DNA of 64,000 bases from Roseivirga sp. 4D4 (GTDB lineage: Bacteria; Bacteroidota; Bacteroidia; Cytophagales; Cyclobacteriaceae). The notes under the pieces were generated by a model that saw only the letters and a list, made by a program, of their open reading frames with translations, was not told the origin of the DNA and did not search any database. The position numbers and the translations under genes are program-made. Position 1 is the first letter of the stretch; each line of letters starts with the position of its first letter. This document shows, piece by piece, positions 45,533 through 54,140 of the stretch. Location of the stretch: the NCBI RefSeq assembly GCF_001747095.1, contig NZ_MDGP01000001.1, positions 665,001 to 729,000 of the forward strand. Reading direction: 5' to 3'.

Positions 45533-46177
45533 TTATTTCTTTATTTCTCCGCTTTCGTAATCTATCTCATGAGTTAATTCCCCTTGTTCGTCCCAATAAC
45601 TCCATGTTCCGTTTTCTTTGTCTTGGTTGATATAACCACCTTCTCGTTGTTTGCTGCCGCTTTTGTAATAGATGGTCATGAAACCTTGCCCTTTAACGTC
45701 ACTCGTTATAGTCTTACTCTTTAATTCTCCTGTGTCATAGAAAGTTAACCATTCTCCAACTTCTTTATCATGGTCCATAATACCATTTCGTTTGACTTGC
45801 CCGCTGGGATAATACTCTGTGTAATCTCCGTGCATTTTGCCATCAATAACAGTAAATACCTTCTCGAATTGTCCGTTGTCAAAGTATGCCTCCCAAGTCC
45901 CTTCAACTTCTCCCTTTTTGTATTCTCCTTTTCCTTGAAGAGTACCATTTTGGTGCCAACGAATTGAATTTCCGTGTCTCAGACCGTTATCAAAGTGTGT
46001 TTCACTTTCTTTACTTCCGTCTTCATAGTAGAATTTCCAAAGTCCATGTGGCTGCCCGTCCAAGAGTTGTCCCTCAGAAGCAAGTTGACCATTCGAATGG
46101 TATGCCTTGCTTTGCTTTAGTCCTTGTCCACAAGCGGATATTATCAATGGAAATAGAAGTATGACTAGTCGTTTCAT
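45533..46177 (-). CDS. YwqK-like MORN-repeat lipoprotein
   Basis: A 214-residue lipoprotein (signal with Cys in IISACGQG). The mature part is a row of about eight MORN_2 repeats, such as SNGQLASEGQLLDGQPHGLW, EDGSKESETHFDNGLRHGN and SGQVKRNGIMDHDKEVGEW. Relatives are annotated as YwqK-family antitoxins, but in Bacteroidota most are outer-membrane lipoproteins of unknown role. No toxin gene is adjacent. Confidence 0.85.
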   Translation of the reverse strand: MKRLVILLFPLIISACGQGLKQSKAYHSNGQLASEGQLLDGQPHGLWKFYYEDGSKESETHFDNGLRHGNSIRWHQNGTLQGKGEYKKGEVEGTWEAYFDNGQFEKVFTVIDGKMHGDYTEYYPSGQVKRNGIMDHDKEVGEWLTFYDTGELKSKTITSDVKGQGFMTIYYKSGSKQREGGYINQDKENGTWSYWDEQGELTHEIDYESGEIKK

Positions 46178-46347
46178 TTTTAATGTTTACTAACACTTTT
46201 ATATATAGAATTTCTTCAAAAGTTTGGGTTTAACTTAGCTTTTGAAAAAAGATAAGGGCTATAGAAGGGGATTCCTATTTTTTATTTACTGGACAAGTCG
46301 TCCTTTTGGGTATAAATCAAAAATGTATTAATAAATCCGTTCAAGAC

Positions 46348-47226
46348 CTACCCAAACAAGTCAGAACTGAGGTAGCGGTCACCCCGGTCGCAGACAATAT
46401 GGACAATTAGGCCTTCTTCGATTTCGTTGGCGATTTTTAATGCAGCTGTTAGTGCTCCTCCTGAGCTCATACCGGCTAATACACCCTCTTCCTTGGCCAG
46501 TCTGCGGGTCATGTCAGTGGCTTCTTCCTGACTGACATCAATGACCCGATCGATTCTTGAGGATTCAAATATCTTGGGAAGAAACTCAGGAGACCATCGC
46601 CTGATGCCTGGAATACTAGAACCATCTTTAGGTTGTGTGCCCACGATCTGCACTTCTGGGTTTTGCTCTTTCAAGTATCGGGAAACGCCCATGATAGTGC
46701 CTGTGGTGCCCATGGCCGAGACAAAATGGGTGATCTTTCCGTCCGTGTCCTTCCAGATCTCGGGCCCTGTGGTTTTATAGTGCTGCCCGTAGTTATCCGT
46801 ATTACCAAATTGGTTGAGCATAAAGTAGCCTTCTTCATCGGCCATTTGCTCAGCTAGTGTTCTGGAATACTCAATGGTCTGCTTGGCAGGGGTGAGGATT
46901 ACTTTGGCACCATAAGCCTCCATGCTCAAGACCCGTTCGCGAGTGGAGTTATCTGGCATGATGAGGGTCATTTCCACACCCATAATACTGGCAATCATGG
47001 CTAGGGCAATTCCAGTATTGCCACTGGTGGCTTCCACCAGTTTGTCGCCCGGTTTTATATCCCCGCGGTCCAACGCTCCCTTGATCATGCCATAGGCTGC
47101 ACGATCCTTAACACTGCCTCCGGGATTGTTGCCCTCGAGTTTCCCCAGAATACGAACTCCTGGCTTTGGACTGATGCCCTTGTATTCTACCAATGGCGTA
47201 TTGCCAATCAATGCCTCGATGTTCAT
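46348..47226 (-). CDS. cysM: Cysteine synthase B
   Basis: A 292-residue PLP enzyme making cysteine from O-acetylserine and sulfide or thiosulfate. PLP Lys40 lies in [24 protein letters not shown] binds the substrate carboxylate; [15 protein letters not shown] is the phosphate loop. [25 protein letters not shown] and [13 protein letters not shown] match CysM rather than CysK. It overlaps cysE by four bases. Confidence 0.93.
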   Translation of the reverse strand: MNIEALIGNTPLVEYKGISPKPGVRILGKLEGNNPGGSVKDRAAYGMIKGALDRGDIKPGDKLVEATSGNTGIALAMIASIMGVEMTLIMPDNSTRERVLSMEAYGAKVILTPAKQTIEYSRTLAEQMADEEGYFMLNQFGNTDNYGQHYKTTGPEIWKDTDGKITHFVSAMGTTGTIMGVSRYLKEQNPEVQIVGTQPKDGSSIPGIRRWSPEFLPKIFESSRIDRVIDVSQEEATDMTRRLAKEEGVLAGMSSGGALTAALKIANEIEEGLIVHIVCDRGDRYLSSDLFG

Positions 47227-48059
47227 GCGCTTTGGCCTTTAAATATGATGGTATCAATAGTGCCCTCAGTATTGGTCATCTGCGCCTGATAGTAGATTTT
47301 GGAGAAAGGAGGGATGCTATGGGTAAGCCATACATTACCACCAATAACTGAATCGTGTCCCACCTCTGTATTGCCTCCCAGAATGGTGGCCCCAGCATAG
47401 ATGACAACATTGTCACCAATAGTCGGGTGACGTTTTGTTTTCGCATCTTTCTTATCGACACTCAGGGCACCTAGCGTTACGCCTTGGTAAATCTTTACGT
47501 GATCTCCAATCACTGTGGTTTCCCCAATGACCACACCTGTACCATGGTCGATGCAAAAGAAGTGACCGATTTGAGCGCCAGGGTGAATGTCAATGCCCGT
47601 TTTGCTATGTGCATATTCTGAAATGATTCTGGGAATCAATCCAACACCTAGCTGATGTAATTGATGGGCTATTCGATGGGCTGATATCGCGATAAAGCCG
47701 GGATACGTTCGAATTACCTCGGTACGGCTTTTGGCAGCCGGATCTCCCTCAAAAAGGGCTGTAATGTCCTGTTCCATCTGCTCGTGAATGGATGGTAGGA
47801 GTTCGAAAAACCTTTCAGTGACATGGCTGGGATCTAGTTCTCCCTTGGTGGGGTTTTTCGACAGGATTTGATCTAGCTGGAGTTTTAATCGCTCGATATA
47901 GAGTTCAAATTCTCTTTGCGTATTGAATTGCTGTTTAGCAAAGTCGGGAAAAAGCACGCCTAGCAATTCGTTGAACCAATGGGCAATGGCCTCTGGTGCA
48001 GGGCAGTTGGCGCAAGCCTGTTGTCGAATATAAAGGGTATTGATGAAATCGCGATCCAT
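47223..48059 (-). CDS. cysE: Serine O-acetyltransferase
   Basis: A 278-residue enzyme from the ATG at 48057-48059; a TTG five codons upstream is less likely. The long helical N-terminal part is typical of the EpsC/CysE type of Bacteroidota. The C-terminal left-handed beta helix holds [20 protein letters not shown] with the catalytic Asp-His pair and [16 protein letters not shown] with the active-site loop. It activates serine with acetyl-CoA; CysM, next in the operon (ATGA overlap), completes cysteine synthesis. Confidence 0.92.
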   Translation of the reverse strand: MDRDFINTLYIRQQACANCPAPEAIAHWFNELLGVLFPDFAKQQFNTQREFELYIERLKLQLDQILSKNPTKGELDPSHVTERFFELLPSIHEQMEQDITALFEGDPAAKSRTEVIRTYPGFIAISAHRIAHQLHQLGVGLIPRIISEYAHSKTGIDIHPGAQIGHFFCIDHGTGVVIGETTVIGDHVKIYQGVTLGALSVDKKDAKTKRHPTIGDNVVIYAGATILGGNTEVGHDSVIGGNVWLTHSIPPFSKIYYQAQMTNTEGTIDTIIFKGQSA

Positions 48060-48195
48060 GATATCTAAAGTCAAGACTTTGTTAAACAGTTCCTCTAACC
48101 AGGTTTTTTGTCGAAGTGGAATGTCCTTAAAACGACACGCGAAATAGGAGTTAAGGTTGTCTATTTGGTCTACAAATTTAGTAGGGTGTTATGAA

Positions 48196-48225
48196 GATGT
48201 TAATGAAGCTCGTTTTTTTAACATC
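48196..48225 (-). terminator. Hairpin behind the esterase gene
   Basis: An 8-base stem, GATGTTAA with TTAACATC, around a 14-base loop that includes a T-run, 28 bases past the stop of the esterase gene on the minus strand. A plausible but not strong terminator. Confidence 0.4.
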
Positions 48226-48252
48226 TGTATAACGTTTTTTAATTCAGATTAA

Positions 48253-49083
48253 CTAATCACGGTTATTGACAAATTGAAGTCCTGCCACAAAGGCTGGTGC
48301 CATTGATGCCATGTGGGAGGCGATGAACTGACCAGACTCCAATTTCACATTCGTATGAATTTTGTATCCCAAGGCTTTAACAAAGGCCTTATAAGTTTCT
48401 ACAAATGATGGCTTCTCTTTAGTGCCATAGGACGTAAACACCCTCACTTGCTTCGTAGGTACTGATGTAGCTGAATTGAGGAGTTCTAGTGAATACCCGC
48501 TGTCTTCGTCTACGGATGGACTGGTGATTATGTAGCCATCGAACATACCGGGTTTTTTCAGAAGGACATACAGGCCAAAAAGGCCCGCTGTGGAATGTCC
48601 ATAAATGATTTTCTCTTCTGTCGTTCTGTATTTGCTATTGATATGAGGTATGAGTTGTTCCTCCAGGAAAGTCATAAACTTAGCCGCACCACCCGATCCA
48701 GGAGCGCTCTTTACTTTGGATGGCATGTAATCACGAGCCCTTTTCTGAATCCAATTTCCAAAGTCCTTGTAGCCAATGCCAACGATAATCATAGGTGGGT
48801 TTTCAGGCTCAAATGAAATGAGGGTTTGGATATCATGTGTCATGCCAAAGGTTACGTTGGCATCGAGAACATAGAGCACTTTGTACCTGGTGCTCGATTG
48901 CTGATAGCCGAGCGGAAGGCTCACCATTATTTCGAAATCATCATTAATGTGACTGGAGTTGAAAGTAAACTGTTGAGTATTTGCTAGTTGGACAGATTCA
49001 GTTTGAGCTAAAAGTGTACTTTGAAATGCAAAAAGCAACAACGTGCAGCCAAGGGTGGTGTAAATAAAACTCTTTGGTATCAT
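48253..49083 (-). CDS. Secreted esterase of the Fes/putative-esterase family
   Basis: A 276-residue protein with a signal peptide (ending LLAQ). The D-type alpha/beta fold shows YKVLYVLDANVTFGMTHDIQ, PPMIIVGIGYKD, the elbow IIYGHSTAGLFGLYVL (nucleophile Ser) and a C-terminal GQFIASHMASMAPAF with the likely His. Relatives hydrolyse siderophore or sugar esters. It starts 17 bases before the next minus-strand gene upstream ends; substrate unknown. Confidence 0.85.
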   Translation of the reverse strand: MIPKSFIYTTLGCTLLLFAFQSTLLAQTESVQLANTQQFTFNSSHINDDFEIMVSLPLGYQQSSTRYKVLYVLDANVTFGMTHDIQTLISFEPENPPMIIVGIGYKDFGNWIQKRARDYMPSKVKSAPGSGGAAKFMTFLEEQLIPHINSKYRTTEEKIIYGHSTAGLFGLYVLLKKPGMFDGYIITSPSVDEDSGYSLELLNSATSVPTKQVRVFTSYGTKEKPSFVETYKAFVKALGYKIHTNVKLESGQFIASHMASMAPAFVAGLQFVNNRD

Positions 49084-49100
49084 AGACTTAAGAATTTGTA

Positions 49101-49319
49101 TTACGAGAACCTGCGCATACCCTTCATGAACTGCTTTCGCTCTCTCAACTGATGATTCGTCAGTATGAAATAGTAGAGAGGACCTATAAACAGTCCATGG
49201 AACATGGGAACTTGTTGTTTGCCAACACGTGACCTATTTGACTTGTAAGCATCAATGAAGATAAAAGCATAGGATACCAAAAGCAGGCTTCCGAGAATAA
49301 TCCAAAGTGTAGTGTTCAT
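49101..49319 (-). CDS. Small membrane protein
   Basis: A 72-residue protein with an N-terminal helix (LWIILGSLLLVSYAFIFID), a polar middle and a second apolar stretch (GLFIGPLYYFILTN), ending RERKQFMKGMRRFS. No family recognised. It precedes the esterase gene by 17 bases on the same strand. Confidence 0.6.
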   Translation of the reverse strand: MNTTLWIILGSLLLVSYAFIFIDAYKSNRSRVGKQQVPMFHGLFIGPLYYFILTNHQLRERKQFMKGMRRFS

Positions 49320-49373
49320 GAATATGTTAACGATAGGCTTAGTTGAAGGTTTTAAACCAGAAATTGCATATAG

Positions 49374-50270
49374 TCAAATCCTGATGTCATAAGCAAGGTA
49401 AAGTATGAATTCATTGTAATTTTTAAGGTGTTCTCCTTGAAGCCCTATATTCAAGTTAATCCTATTGATGCTGTAATTAAACTTCCATCTCAGTTGTGTA
49501 TGTTCATGCCATTTTTTGAGTTGAGTTTTGACGGATATGTGGTAGCCTAATTCTTTGTAATACTCGAGGATTAGGGCAAAATCTTTCTGGCCCTGAGATT
49601 CTCTGGCTCTGTTCAGGCCTAGACCAATACCGAAGGTTCCCCTGCGTTTATATAAACTTGTTACTAAACCGATTTCTTCCAACCCCTGACTTTGGTCCGA
49701 GATTATTACCTGGCGTGAGGCATATTCGAGGTCAAAGTTCAAATTAAGCCCACTGGCGATGTAATTAGAGTAACGACTTACTCTGAAGTATTTTCTCGAA
49801 TTCGAGGTGCGTGCATTGAAATCAGCTTCAAGCCTAAGCCTTGGATAGAGGTTAAATACTGGAGGAATTCTTGCGTTTAATTTGAACCCAAATCCCAAAT
49901 GGTTAGCACTGTAAGACGGTCCGAGAGTAAGCAAGTCAGTTTCGACATAGCAAACTGTACCAATTTCCATTTTGATATCACCAAGATCTATTATCGCACC
50001 TTCTGTCTCTACAGTCGAGAAAGGTACTTCCTTGGTAATAAAGCCTAGATATCTAAAAACCAGCGTGCCACTGCCTTTGGTAGAGTTGAGCATAAACTCT
50101 CCAGTTTCAGCTGTTTGAACTCCAGTCCTTGCACCTTTTATAAAAACTGCAGCTTGAGGTAATGGAGTATTCTTTTTAGAGTAAACGACACGCCCCCTAA
50201 GTCTTACTTGACTGATTGAATCGAAAGTCGCTAGGAATAAGAGTATGGCAATGAGAAGCGCTCTATGCAT
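49374..50270 (-). CDS. Outer-membrane barrel with CarboxypepD-regulatory domain
   Basis: A 298-residue protein: signal peptide (ending DSISQ), a CarboxypepD_reg-like domain (about 22-100: VRLRGRVVYSKKNTPLPQAA, GTLVFRYLGFITKEV), then a small beta-barrel of alternating strands (GFGFKLNARIPP to the final EFILYLAYDIRI). No TonB plug is present, so this is a short non-receptor protein of the same secreted class. Function unknown. Confidence 0.72.
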   Translation of the reverse strand: MHRALLIAILLFLATFDSISQVRLRGRVVYSKKNTPLPQAAVFIKGARTGVQTAETGEFMLNSTKGSGTLVFRYLGFITKEVPFSTVETEGAIIDLGDIKMEIGTVCYVETDLLTLGPSYSANHLGFGFKLNARIPPVFNLYPRLRLEADFNARTSNSRKYFRVSRYSNYIASGLNLNFDLEYASRQVIISDQSQGLEEIGLVTSLYKRRGTFGIGLGLNRARESQGQKDFALILEYYKELGYHISVKTQLKKWHEHTQLRWKFNYSINRINLNIGLQGEHLKNYNEFILYLAYDIRI

Positions 50271-50306
50271 ATTGAATTAACAATCAAGAGCTCCTAATAC
50301 CTGTAG

Positions 50307-51236
50307 TTATGCCGTTGGCATAGGGGCGAGCATGCGGTCTAAGGCATAAACGCGGTGCATACCTTCCTTTCCCTTCGCCTCAATTTCATAAGTGCCACTG
50401 ATGGTGCACCACTTGTCAAATTGCTTGTATAAGGCTTCAGAGATCAAAAACTTAGTGTTAAGTCCTTTGTTCGCCTGTTCTATACGACTTGCAAAGTTGA
50501 CGGTATCACCGATGGCCGCTTCTTTTTCCATGCCCGTAATGCCTATGGTACCCCAGATCACATTGCCTGTGTGTGCTCCTAATCTGATTTTAAAATCTCG
50601 GTTAACCAATTCATGGATGTCATGATCAAACTTGTCCACAGCATCTTGCAATGCGAAACCTGCACTGATCAGGTTTCCGGCATGGTTGGGGTCGTCATCT
50701 AGTCCGAAAATGGCCAGAAAACCATCTCCATAATAGTCGATGATTTTACCGTTATACTTTTTGATAATACTACCGGCTATGTAGAAGTACCTGTTCAGCA
50801 CATGTACCACATCATAAGCTGGTGTTTTTTCGGTGAATGCCGTGTAATCGGCTATATCCACAAATAAGACAGAGGCTTCTTTTACTTGTCCGAGGCTCCT
50901 TGGTGCTCCTTCTCCTCCGTGTTGAAGGATTACATCTTCATCAACTTTATCCATTACCAATCGCCTAATTTTTAAATCCTCAGTAGGTCGAGTTTGGCAA
51001 GCCAGTCTTATTTCCTCGGGCAGACCCAACTGTTTAGAAAGGGCTGCTTCTTTGGAGTTTTTCTCAGGAAGATGCTCAAGGCCTTCCTGAACCAATACAC
51101 GGCAGGTAGAGCAGAATGCGTTTCCTCCACAGGCGTGTACGTGAGGAATGTCATGCTTTAAAGCAGCATCTAAGATGGTCTGTCCTGACGAAGTCTGGAC
51201 ACATTTATGATCGCTGCTGAATTCTAATTTTGCCAT
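50307..51236 (-). CDS. Ferredoxin-adenylate/guanylate cyclase fusion
   Basis: A 309-residue fusion. Residues 1-95 form a plant-type [2Fe-2S] ferredoxin with ligands Cys36, Cys42, Cys45 and Cys80 (HACGGNAFCSTCRV, LACQTRP). Residues 120-300 form a class III nucleotidyl cyclase with both metal Asp residues (D127 in LFVDIADYTAF, D171 in YYGDGFLAIFG) and the Asn/Arg pair (N247, R251 in GDTVNFASRIE). The design suggests that cluster redox state controls second-messenger synthesis in the cytoplasm. ATP or GTP preference cannot be decided by eye. No receptor or phosphodiesterase gene is close. Confidence 0.9.
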   Translation of the reverse strand: MAKLEFSSDHKCVQTSSGQTILDAALKHDIPHVHACGGNAFCSTCRVLVQEGLEHLPEKNSKEAALSKQLGLPEEIRLACQTRPTEDLKIRRLVMDKVDEDVILQHGGEGAPRSLGQVKEASVLFVDIADYTAFTEKTPAYDVVHVLNRYFYIAGSIIKKYNGKIIDYYGDGFLAIFGLDDDPNHAGNLISAGFALQDAVDKFDHDIHELVNRDFKIRLGAHTGNVIWGTIGITGMEKEAAIGDTVNFASRIEQANKGLNTKFLISEALYKQFDKWCTISGTYEIEAKGKEGMHRVYALDRMLAPMPTA

Positions 51237-51357
51237 GTTTTTGCTAATACCCTTTTACCCAATACTTCTTATGATCTAAGCGATCTTTTGAAGTTAGCAA
51301 TAAACACTTGTGATGTCACATATTGTTCCCTGACTTGCGGAAACCTTGGGATTTATT

Positions 51358-51873
51358 CTACCTGCCCCAATCTGGTATCTCCTGATCGACACCCATGAGC
51401 TCATTCAGGTAGTAGAATCTTCTTTCGATTGTTGATTCATCATAGAGGCTGAAAATATCACAGTCGTTACACATGATGCTGGCTGGTAGGCCATTGGGTA
51501 GTTTGCTATTGTTAGTCAACCGATCGAGTAGTGCTTCTCCAAATTCGCGAAAGAGGAGGTTTTCTCGCTCTTGATCATTCCTATTCTCCCAGCAGTCGGG
51601 ATTTGCAGAAACTTCTATTCTTGCATTGCCTTGATTCTCGAAGTTCTCAAAATTTCGACTGCAAGCTTGCTGTCCATTCAAGAAAATATCTCCCACAAAA
51701 ACTAATTCGGTTCGTGTGAGGTCCAAAGATATTCCACGTGCCTGAGCCTCACTTTCAAAACTGTCTAAGTGGACTTTTAGCTCCTCATTTTGGAATGCAG
51801 ATGTGAAATCTTCAATGTTTTCTCCACAAGAAAGGGTAAGTGTCAATAGAAGGAACACGGTTAGAATTTTCAT
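51358..51873 (-). CDS. Lipoprotein resembling an inactivated zincin
   Basis: A 171-residue lipoprotein from the ATG at 51871-51873 (MKILTVFLLLTLTLSCGEN, acylated Cys16); a frame running back to 51906 would spoil the lipobox. Residues 101-120 read QERENLLFREFGEALLDRLT. In a related Bacteroidota lipoprotein group I know this place is HELGH-CxLxR, a zinc-protease site. Here both His are lost (R109, E113) while the flanks, a Cys-rich turn (SIMCNDCDI) and YYLNEL remain. It is likely an inactive zincin that binds rather than cuts. Confidence 0.6.
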   Translation of the reverse strand: MKILTVFLLLTLTLSCGENIEDFTSAFQNEELKVHLDSFESEAQARGISLDLTRTELVFVGDIFLNGQQACSRNFENFENQGNARIEVSANPDCWENRNDQERENLLFREFGEALLDRLTNNSKLPNGLPASIMCNDCDIFSLYDESTIERRFYYLNELMGVDQEIPDWGR

Positions 51874-51996
51874 CCCTTTATCGAAAATATTTCTCTGGTC
51901 AGCCATTGTGTCGTTGATTTTGGTTGAGAATTAAGCCCACATCATTAACGAGCTTTTAGTTTTAAACGCCTGGCTCAAACGAAAGGAACAGAACTG

Positions 51997-53856
51997 CTAA
52001 ACCAATTCAGAAAGCTCAAGCCATCTCATTTCTTTTTCATCCAGTTGATTTGTAATATCCTCAATGGCTGAGGACCAGGTCGTTAGTTCTTCATGATCTG
52101 TTGAGCCTCCGTTCAGCTTTGCAATCAGTGCCGCCTTCTCTTTTTCCAAACTTGGGATCTCCTTTTCAAGTGCTTCGAACTCCCTTTTTTCATTGTAGGT
52201 CAACTTTCGAGTTTGTGAAGAATCCTTTTGAGATGTCTGTTTGGGTTGTGTTTCTTTGGTTTTGTTGATTGGCGTTGCAGTTGTACTTGCTGTGGCTCTA
52301 TAGTCCGTGTAATTACCGGGGAAATCCCTTATTGTACCTGAACCATCAAAGACAAAGAGGTGATCGACTAGCTTGTCCATGAAGTACCGATCGTGAGACA
52401 CCAGCATAAGACAACCTTCGAAAGCTTCAAGGTAGGCTTCCAAGGTGTTGAGTGTAATCAGGTCCAGATCGTTTGTTGGTTCATCTAGCACCAAAAAATT
52501 AGGGCTTTGAATTAGGATTTGCAGTAACTGCAGTCTTCGTTTCTCACCACCACTGAGTTTTCCAATCGGTTTGTACTGAACATCTGGTGGAAAAAGAAAG
52601 CGTGTCAAAAACTGAGAAACCGGTACAGTTCTTCCCTTGCCCACTTCAACTACCTCGGCAATCGATTTGGCGAAGTCAATGACGGTCTGCTCATTGTCAA
52701 AACTCAGCTCCGTTTGCCGATAGTACCCGAATTTGGTAGTTGGTCCTATGTCTATAGCTCCGACTTTTGGATCAAGTTCTCCCATCAGTAGTTTGATGAA
52801 GGTAGTCTTTCCAGATCCATTGGGTCCTACAATCCCAACTCGTTCCTTTCTTGGGAAGACATAATCAAAGTCCTTGATCAATAACTTGTCATCAAATCCA
52901 TGGCTTAAGCTTTCAACCTCAAGTACCTTTTTGCCTTGTCTTTGTGCCTCAGCTTTTAGTTTTAGGTCATTAGTATTTTCCTTACTGAAAGCCTTGCTCT
53001 TGGTATCCTGAAATGCATCCACTCTATATTTGGCTTTGGTACCTCTTGCCTTGGGTTGTCTACGAATCCAGTCAAGCTCTTTGCGGTAGAGGTTTTTTGC
53101 TTTGTCAATGGAGGAGTTTTCAGATAATTCTCTCTCTGCTTTTTTCTCCAAAAAGAATGTGTAATCACCTTTGTAATGATGGATTTGGCCTTTGTCCAAC
53201 TCAATGATTTCGCTAGTGACCTTTTCTAGAAAGTATCGATCATGGGTTACCAGAATTAGGGCCATGTTGGACTGGCTCAGGTAGCTCTCTAACCACTCTA
53301 TAGTTTCAATGTCCAAATGGTTGGTGGGCTCATCTAGAATGAGCAGGTCAGGTTTCTGAATAAGGACACTGGCCAATGCAATACGTTTTTGTTGCCCGCC
53401 TGATAGGTTTGAGACCTCGAGTTCTAATTCATGAAGCCCTAATTTGCCGAGGATTTGCTTGGCCTGGCTTTCTAAATCCCATGCATTGGCTGCGTCAATT
53501 TCATTGATCAGTTGTTCAATCTGATTGCCATCTCCATTGGCGAGCGCTCGCTCATAATTGATGATCAGTTGTTGGGTGGGGTCATTTTCATCAAAAACGG
53601 CATCCAGAATAGTCTGACCAGCTTTGAAGTGAGGGTTTTGAAGTAGCGAACGAACTACTATATCCTTGCGAAACACAACCTCGCCACTATCCGCAGTTTC
53701 AATACCTGTGAGGACTTTCAGGAGCGTTGATTTACCAGATCCATTGATACCCACCAGGGCAACTTTTTGACCCTGAGCGATCCCCATAGAGAGGTCATCT
53801 AGAATAATTCTGTCCCCAAAAGTTTTAGAGACGTTTTCAACCGATAGATAGTTCAT
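51997..53856 (-). CDS. ABC-F ATPase (Uup-like)
   Basis: A 619-residue soluble protein with two ABC domains: Walker A GINGSGKSTLLK and GPNGSGKTTFIK, signatures SGGQQKRIALA and SGGEKRRLQLL, Walker B LLILDEPTNHLD and FLVLDEPTNDLD. A linker of about 80 residues joins them, and a C-terminal coiled coil (about 540-619) resembles Uup. It has no membrane segments. ABC-F proteins act on ribosomes or, for Uup, on replication and recombination intermediates. It is divergent from the MacA-like gene. Confidence 0.93.
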   Translation of the reverse strand: MNYLSVENVSKTFGDRIILDDLSMGIAQGQKVALVGINGSGKSTLLKVLTGIETADSGEVVFRKDIVVRSLLQNPHFKAGQTILDAVFDENDPTQQLIINYERALANGDGNQIEQLINEIDAANAWDLESQAKQILGKLGLHELELEVSNLSGGQQKRIALASVLIQKPDLLILDEPTNHLDIETIEWLESYLSQSNMALILVTHDRYFLEKVTSEIIELDKGQIHHYKGDYTFFLEKKAERELSENSSIDKAKNLYRKELDWIRRQPKARGTKAKYRVDAFQDTKSKAFSKENTNDLKLKAEAQRQGKKVLEVESLSHGFDDKLLIKDFDYVFPRKERVGIVGPNGSGKTTFIKLLMGELDPKVGAIDIGPTTKFGYYRQTELSFDNEQTVIDFAKSIAEVVEVGKGRTVPVSQFLTRFLFPPDVQYKPIGKLSGGEKRRLQLLQILIQSPNFLVLDEPTNDLDLITLNTLEAYLEAFEGCLMLVSHDRYFMDKLVDHLFVFDGSGTIRDFPGNYTDYRATASTTATPINKTKETQPKQTSQKDSSQTRKLTYNEKREFEALEKEIPSLEKEKAALIAKLNGGSTDHEELTTWSSAIEDITNQLDEKEMRWLELSELV

Positions 53857-53980
53857 TGGTCCAAAACTACGACAGTAAATTAAACATGTGAGGTGCTGAA
53901 CAGAAGATTATTGGTACATCTAATTTTTAATTAGTCGAATCAAACTAAATGTGACTTCCGTTCATCTCTTAATAAGAGTG

Positions 53981-54102
53981 GTTTGAATAAATTATTTGAA
54001 GTATTTCTGAATTCGTGTAATGAATTTACCCGAATTACGTACGTAGTTATATAATGTTAAATAAGGGTTAAAAATTATTAATATAGTTTGAATAAACTAT
54101 TT
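53981..54102. other. Pair of 17-base direct repeats in an A+T-rich promoter region
   Basis: GTTTGAATAAATTATTT (53981-53997) and GTTTGAATAAACTATTT (54086-54102) differ at one base and start 105 bases apart, close to ten helical turns. They lie in the 284-base A+T-rich region between the divergent ABC-F and MacA-like genes, the second only 38 bases before the MacA-like start. They could be paired operator sites. Confidence 0.4.
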
Positions 54103-54140
54103 TTATAGTTAAATAGGCTTCAACTCAAAATCTAAACAAC

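Noticed and set aside
45533..46177. A toxin-antitoxin pair because of the YwqK-like name
   Set aside because: The protein is a lipoprotein and no toxin-like gene is adjacent; the family name alone is not evidence.
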